Positions 59,362 to 64,000 of a stretch of DNA of 64,000 nucleotides are shown one piece after another. The first letter of the stretch is position 1. Each line of letters starts with the position of its first letter. The notes beneath the pieces were generated by a model, which was given only the letters and a program-made list of their open reading frames with translations, had not been told where the DNA came from and ran no database searches. Origin of the DNA: Hyphomicrobiales bacterium (GTDB lineage Bacteria; Pseudomonadota; Alphaproteobacteria; Rhizobiales; Rhizobiaceae); contig UBTY01000024.1 in assembly GCA_900468535.1 (NCBI GenBank), positions 1 through 64,000 of the forward strand, in the 5' to 3' direction. The position numbers and the translations under genes are program-made.

Positions 59362-60801
59362 TCATCGTCGATCGAACAGCTCAAGCCTCCCGTTGCCAGC
59401 TCTCAACCTGATGCCAAGCACAAGCAATGTCATGCCATAAATTCCCGCACCACTGGTTGCTACGAGAGCGAGCTCCAATTGATCCTGAAGGTGAACGATC
59501 GCGAGGTGATGTCGCAGAAACATTACCGAGGCGATCATCATCAGACCGGCAAAACCTATTTTCCATATATTTAGAAGCTGACGTGTGATTGGCAGGCCGA
59601 GGAGTGCTTCGGCGCTCTTCAGGTAGACGGCGAACATGATCAGGGAGATAGCCAGCCTCGCGTAGCTTACGCCGAGGACGGAATCCGCATAAAAGCCGAC
59701 CGGAAGCAACAGGATACGGATACAGAAATCGGTCGCGTTCAATCGGAAAATCACGTTGGGCCGATCGATCGCAACACTGACCGAGTAAAGGGTCTGAAAG
59801 TAGGGAATTGGGGCGACGGCCAGTGCCAGTATGCTGAGAAGCGGGGCAGCCTCCTTCCACTTCGCTCCGAGGAGGATGTCCGTAGCGAGATCAGCCGTTG
59901 CGCTTATCCCAAAACAGATCGGGATGGAAATCACCATCGCGAACCTTGCTGCTTTGAGAAACGCTGCGCCGACACGCGCGCGATCGCTGTTGATTTGCGA
60001 GAAGGCGGCCATTACCGGCTGGAGCGCAGGTCCGATTATGCTCTGCGTCGGAATAACAGAGATGTCGCTTGCCACGGCATATCGGCCAAGCGTTGCACGG
60101 TCGGAAAAAGCCCCGATCATGAAGCGATCGAACTGCCAGTTGAGTGCGGAAATCAACTGAGCCGAACTGAACCAGCCCATAAATCCGGCGAAATCGGAGA
60201 ACCGGGAAAGGGATAAAGCCGGCCGGTAGGGTGCCAACACGTAGGAAACAATGCTCGAGCCGACAGACGCGATCACGAAGTTTGCAACGATGGCCCAATA
60301 GGAGCCGCCGGCGAAAACAATAATGGTTGCTACGACGCTCGCGCAAAACTTTCCAAGAACCTCCATCATGAAGGTCTGCCTGAAACTCATCCGTCGGGCG
60401 AAGGCTACCATCGCGGGGCTCGCAAAGGCTCTCGAGGCTGGCCCAAGCGCGAGCACGCAGACTAGTGGCAAGAGCAATGGCTCATGGTTGAGCACGGAAA
60501 AAGGCACGGCAGCGCAAAGGATTATGAATGCCATCAACCCGCATCGAAAGAGATTGAGGGTAAAGCCTGTATCTAGATGGTCCTTGTTGACCTCTGAAAG
60601 CCGGACCAGCGCTTGGGTTACCGGCACCTCGAGAACCGTATCGACAACGACTACCAGCGACGTCGCCAGTGCCGCTATACCGAAATCAGCAGGAGACAAC
60701 ATTCGTGCAAGCACAAGGAGCGTGAAGAAATCGATCAACCGACCGACGAAACGAGACAGAACAAGCCACCCGGCACCTTGAAAAGCCTTGAACGCAAGCA
60801 C
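59362..60801 (-). CDS. Oligosaccharide flippase (Wzx / MOP superfamily)
   Basis: 479 residues with about 12–14 membrane helices throughout. The N-terminus FKAFQGAGWLVLSRFVGRLIDFFTLLVLARMLSPADFGIAALA is typical of the polysaccharide transporter family (PF13440/PF01943). It should flip a lipid-linked oligosaccharide unit across the inner membrane. It lies 52 bp downstream of the large HAD gene on the same strand. No polymerase (Wzy) gene is visible in this window. Confidence 0.92.
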   Translation of the reverse strand: MLAFKAFQGAGWLVLSRFVGRLIDFFTLLVLARMLSPADFGIAALATSLVVVVDTVLEVPVTQALVRLSEVNKDHLDTGFTLNLFRCGLMAFIILCAAVPFSVLNHEPLLLPLVCVLALGPASRAFASPAMVAFARRMSFRQTFMMEVLGKFCASVVATIIVFAGGSYWAIVANFVIASVGSSIVSYVLAPYRPALSLSRFSDFAGFMGWFSSAQLISALNWQFDRFMIGAFSDRATLGRYAVASDISVIPTQSIIGPALQPVMAAFSQINSDRARVGAAFLKAARFAMVISIPICFGISATADLATDILLGAKWKEAAPLLSILALAVAPIPYFQTLYSVSVAIDRPNVIFRLNATDFCIRILLLPVGFYADSVLGVSYARLAISLIMFAVYLKSAEALLGLPITRQLLNIWKIGFAGLMMIASVMFLRHHLAIVHLQDQLELALVATSGAGIYGMTLLVLGIRLRAGNGRLELFDRR

Positions 60802-60853
60802 GTTTTACTCCCAGGTTGCCACAACCAAGACTTGGCCTGCATACGAGGATTTG

Positions 60854-62908
60854 TCAGGCACTCTTAAGAGCGGATTTTGCCGATGCGATGTGTTCGCCAA
60901 GTCTGCCGTCTTGGAATACCGGGGGCCGGCGGGTGTGGCGCTTTCCAAGGCCAGCCGATGCAATACGCAAGATGTGGGCTGCTTCAAGCGCCAGAAGTAA
61001 TGCGGGCTTGAGACGAGGAAACTCCTGGGCTATCGCCCCCTCGCGCCAGAGCTGCGACTTCATCGCGCCGAGGCTGCTTACAAATCTTCGCGCGCTCGGT
61101 TTCTGTAGAACGTAAACGAGATCATTTTTTCCGAAATCCACAGAGCGCGCGCCCACGTTGAGCGCCGTCAAGTCGCTTGAACTTGGATTTGCGATTGCTC
61201 TCTTTAGTCGCGACCAGGCCACGTCGGCCTCTCGAAGTATCTCTGTACCGTTATCAGCGCGATCAACGTAGTCCAGCGCTCCCGAAAGGAGACTGTTTCC
61301 GGCGCTCGGATCAAGCTCTCCATAGCCAATCGGACCGCAATTGGCCGAGACCGAACCATCTGGCGATCGAAACAGGGTCCGCACCGAGGCGACTGCAGGC
61401 TCAAACAGGCTCTCAATCAACTGCCAGTATCGCAGGACGACCGACTCTGGGGCAAGCGGACTGTAAAGGTTTCGCTCCACGGAGAGGCCAACGACTCTTG
61501 AAAAATGATGTTCGGACAATCCCTTGTAGTTGCACCGCGCGAACTGGACTGTCTCGATTCTGCGGCCTGGCAATCCCGCCGCAAGGAGCCGCTGGGTACT
61601 TCCATACAATCCGGTATCACAAAGGACTATCCTTGCGGCAGGCTTTGCGATCGCGTCGAGATGCTCCTTGAACAGCCGGTTCTGTTCGGTGATATCGGCA
61701 AGAACCGGCATCCCTCCAACGGTCTCGAGAAGCGCAAAAAACCGGGATGCGTCAAATCTGTCATCCCAACCTGCAGGAAGGTCGTAACTTCCGCCGCCCA
61801 GTGCGGCGGCCACATCTTTGAAGCTACCATCGGCGAATTCGCGCGACAACTCATCTAGCAGCGCACCACTCCGGGTCTCGACCGCAGTGCGCGCGGCAAC
61901 GAGCCGCGAGACCAGCAGGTTGTGTCTCGCCACGCTCAGCGGGAGCTGCAACCGGCCAAGCAATCGTTCAAACGCCGCCCGCATTCCAATCCCCCCGCGG
62001 GCGCAGAAGGCCATGACACTATCCTCATGCTGACTTGCCTGGCTGGCATAAAGCCAAAGATGGAGGGAGAACTGAGCCACGATGGGACCGAAGACGTCGC
62101 GGCCGAACCGATACCGTTCGTCGTCAACGAGAGAGGTGGAGCGTGTTGTCGAAAAGTCCTTTCGTCCGAAGAGGTTTGCAGCTTGCGAGCAGGCTCCATC
62201 AAACCTGGACATCGAGCGATGAATGCCCGACCGCGGGACATGAACTGTGCCGATCCCCATGGCAGTAGGAATACGCATGTCCGCAACCTCGTCGTCCCCC
62301 ACGTGCAGGACACGGGATGGGGGAACACGTTCTAATGCGAGAACATCCGAGAAAAGGCCGCCAAACCGCTTGCTGGACCCCAAATCGGCACTTGAATAGA
62401 CCGTGCTGATTAGCTCGTTGCCATGGAAGTGCTCAATGAGTTCGGCGACGTTGGCACCAGACAAGCCAGTGTCGGAAATGGCGACAACACGTATTCCCGC
62501 CTGTCGATGAAAATCAAGTGCCCTCGCAAGAGCTGCGTTGGCGACGAGAGACTTCTTCTCGATGGCAAGTTCGATGTCAACGCGGTATTCAGCAAGCCGA
62601 GAGGGGAGGCCGAGGAGCGTCAATTGACGTTCGATAACGTCGTAGAGACGGACCTCTCCTTTTCCACCACCAACATTCAAGGCTCTGTAAGCAAATCGCT
62701 CAGCAAGCAGCCGGGCTCGGACCTGCTCTTCGACACTCCTGTCAAAACCCTCCTGCCGGAGGACCCGGCCAAAGCACCGTTCAGCCTCAAAAAGGCGAGA
62801 ACCCCTGGACCGCGCGCGGCGCAAAAGAAGTGTATCGAACACGTCAGTCGATATTAGGTCGATGCCATCAAGTGGCCTGAGAAGAACATTCGGTTCTCGC
62901 CGCAGCAC
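60854..62908 (-). CDS. Large HAD-superfamily protein of polysaccharide clusters
   Basis: 684 residues. The N-terminal HAD part has motif I DVFDTLLLR (D22, D25), VVAISDTGLSG as motif II and LHVGDDEVADMRIPTAMGI as motif III/IV. A long second part (about residues 300–684) has no motif I recognise. This two-part layout is that of the predicted HAD hydrolases (COG5610-like) often found with rhizobial capsule or exopolysaccharide genes. It may remove phosphate from a sugar or carrier lipid. It is divergent from the flavoprotein gene to the right, with a 280-bp gap. Confidence 0.82.
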   Translation of the reverse strand: MLRREPNVLLRPLDGIDLISTDVFDTLLLRRARSRGSRLFEAERCFGRVLRQEGFDRSVEEQVRARLLAERFAYRALNVGGGKGEVRLYDVIERQLTLLGLPSRLAEYRVDIELAIEKKSLVANAALARALDFHRQAGIRVVAISDTGLSGANVAELIEHFHGNELISTVYSSADLGSSKRFGGLFSDVLALERVPPSRVLHVGDDEVADMRIPTAMGIGTVHVPRSGIHRSMSRFDGACSQAANLFGRKDFSTTRSTSLVDDERYRFGRDVFGPIVAQFSLHLWLYASQASQHEDSVMAFCARGGIGMRAAFERLLGRLQLPLSVARHNLLVSRLVAARTAVETRSGALLDELSREFADGSFKDVAAALGGGSYDLPAGWDDRFDASRFFALLETVGGMPVLADITEQNRLFKEHLDAIAKPAARIVLCDTGLYGSTQRLLAAGLPGRRIETVQFARCNYKGLSEHHFSRVVGLSVERNLYSPLAPESVVLRYWQLIESLFEPAVASVRTLFRSPDGSVSANCGPIGYGELDPSAGNSLLSGALDYVDRADNGTEILREADVAWSRLKRAIANPSSSDLTALNVGARSVDFGKNDLVYVLQKPSARRFVSSLGAMKSQLWREGAIAQEFPRLKPALLLALEAAHILRIASAGLGKRHTRRPPVFQDGRLGEHIASAKSALKSA

Positions 62909-63188
62909 TTCATACCCTCCGCATCGGTCAGGTCTGTTTGCCGTAGAGGTATCTCGGCTGTCGCAATCAAAAGTCGCCCTTCGACAGAAGAGATTGAATG
63001 CGAGTTAACAGCATTAGGCCGACACCTTCAAGTTAAAACAACTACTAAACGACACCATGCTGGATATGTGCCAAAACCACCCACCACGCGCCCGTGTTAT
63101 TCACGATATAATTCCAGGAGTAGACTTACCTCTACATACGTAATATTGTTCGCGCACAAGTTGGCCCTACATCTTTCATGGATAATAG
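62909..63188. promoter_or_regulatory. Divergent promoter region of the polysaccharide genes
   Basis: 280 bp between the HAD gene (minus) and the flavoprotein gene (plus). The right half is notably AT-rich (for example around 63010–63180), as expected for two promoters. No clear operator repeat was found. Confidence 0.4.
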
Positions 63189-64000
63189 ATGAATGACGTG
63201 CATTCTCAGGCCAATCCGCGTCCTGTCGACGATCATTATGATGCAATAATTCTTGGAGCTGGAATTTCCGGGCTGGTTGCCGCTTCTATCCTATCAGCCA
63301 AGGGAGATCGTGTGCTTGTTGCCGACAACTACGATCACGTTGGTGGCAATCACATGGATTGGACGTCGCCGGAGGGATATACATTCGACGTGGGGAGCCT
63401 GATTTTCCAGGATGACTCTCCGTTAGTTCGCCACTTCCCCGAACTCCTGACCCACTATGTCCCAGTGTCCCCCTCATGGGGTCGCCTCAATCCACAAGGC
63501 AAGATTACAGCCTATCCCATCTCAATTCGAGACGACATCCTTGCTGCCGGCCCGGTCGGCCTGATGAAAATATTCTCATCCGTTCTCTTTGCACGATTGT
63601 TTTCCCGCAAGCTTCGAAACGCCCGCGACTTCGCCCAATTTTGGATCGGTCCGTATTTACTCAGGCGATCGGGACTAGAAGCATACATGACGCGCTTCTA
63701 CGGCCTTCCTGCCGAGGAAATCGATCTTGAGCTCGCGAGAAAGAGGATGCTCTGGATCAGCGAATATGCGTCGGTGAGAAATCTCATTCGTCACGCATTG
63801 AAGAAAAAAACGGCAAAATCGCCGACGAACCGCCAGATGGTGCGTCCGCAATCAGGATTCTCTTCCCTTTACGAGGCGGCAGTGACGAAGCTCGACGGAC
63901 GGGGCGTACGGTTTCGGCTTTCAGCGCAACTCCAGGCGGTCGAAAAGACAGCCAATGGCTTTACGGTAGCTTTTCCCGAGAGAAACGTAACGGCATCTCG
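63189..64000 (+). CDS. UDP-galactopyranose-mutase-like flavoprotein, C-terminus beyond window
   Basis: The frame from the ATG at 63189 is open to the right edge (270 codons). The FAD-binding start is IILGAGISGLVAASILSAKG, followed by VLVADNYDHVGGNHMD and YTFDVGSLIF. This resembles UDP-galactopyranose mutase and protoporphyrinogen-oxidase-like flavoproteins (amine-oxidase fold). In a polysaccharide cluster, a role in making a furanose or otherwise changed sugar is plausible. The part needed to tell mutase from another oxidoreductase lies beyond the edge. Confidence 0.72.
   Translation, partial: MNDVHSQANPRPVDDHYDAIILGAGISGLVAASILSAKGDRVLVADNYDHVGGNHMDWTSPEGYTFDVGSLIFQDDSPLVRHFPELLTHYVPVSPSWGRLNPQGKITAYPISIRDDILAAGPVGLMKIFSSVLFARLFSRKLRNARDFAQFWIGPYLLRRSGLEAYMTRFYGLPAEEIDLELARKRMLWISEYASVRNLIRHALKKKTAKSPTNRQMVRPQSGFSSLYEAAVTKLDGRGVRFRLSAQLQAVEKTANGFTVAFPERNVTAS

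Noticed and set aside
1..64000. CRISPR arrays, tRNA or rRNA genes, intact insertion sequences
   Set aside because: No regularly spaced repeats, tRNA-like or rRNA-like sequence, or transposase with terminal inverted repeats was recognised.

Overview
The window is a stretch of a large conjugative repABC replicon of the Rhizobiaceae (Rhizobium/Agrobacterium/Sinorhizobium type). The basis is an intact repABC operon with the antisense-RNA gap between repB and repC, a traI–trb mating-pair operon, a TraR-type quorum regulator, and a traHBFA / oriT / traCDG transfer block arranged as on Ti-like plasmids. No tRNA, rRNA, CRISPR array or intact insertion sequence was seen. Genus and species cannot be decided from the sequence alone.

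Layout. (1) 1–5.3 kb, minus strand: a DEDD exonuclease cut by the left edge and translationally coupled to a C45-type Ntn-hydrolase, three small unknown or SUKH-like genes, and a class III adenylate cyclase with a TPR-like tail. (2) 5.3–9.4 kb: repC, the ctRNA gene, repB, repA and a parS-like site. (3) 9.8–11.2 kb: two SyrB-like genes placed between repA and traI. (4) 11.3–22.4 kb: traI, trbBCDEJLFGHI (no trbK) and traR. (5) 22.4–27.3 kb: accessory genes, namely a decayed nucleotidyltransferase pseudogene, HipBA, an HNH endonuclease, an XRE regulator and a small helical protein. (6) 27.8–42.9 kb: a catabolic island. It holds a C45 hydrolase, a saccharopine-dehydrogenase-like protein, a PLP racemase, a DMT permease, a HAD phosphatase, an IclR regulator, an MmgE/PrpD protein, a three-part octopine/hydroxyproline-oxidase-like enzyme, a polar amino-acid ABC importer and a DhaK/DhaL kinase. 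(7) 43–52.3 kb: traH, traB, traF, traA, oriT, traC, traD and traG. (8) 52.3–55.7 kb: small genes (WGR, DUF736, HU). (9) 55.9–64 kb: a surface-polysaccharide cluster with a GT2 transferase, a 2OG-oxygenase-like protein, a fatty-acid-hydroxylase/sterol-desaturase protein, a Wzx flippase, a large HAD protein and a UDP-galactopyranose-mutase-like flavoprotein cut by the right edge.

How the parts work together. RepABC and parS maintain the plasmid. TraI makes an acyl-homoserine lactone sensed by TraR, which should switch on trb (mating pore) and tra (DNA processing). Four 16-bp sites sharing AATCCT(A/G)CA were found. Two lie just upstream of traI and traC, which makes them good candidates for this plasmid's TraR operators. 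The main cargo appears to be an IclR-controlled pathway that imports an amino-acid-like compound, oxidises it and phosphorylates a small ketone product. A 15-bp perfect inverted repeat occurs at the two ends of this island with the same downstream heptamer, suggesting one regulon.

The most interesting candidates for undescribed biology are the catabolic island (an opine-like or D-imino-acid pathway ending in a Dha-type kinase), the operator family linking transfer genes to other loci, and the lipid/glycan modification genes in the right-hand cluster.
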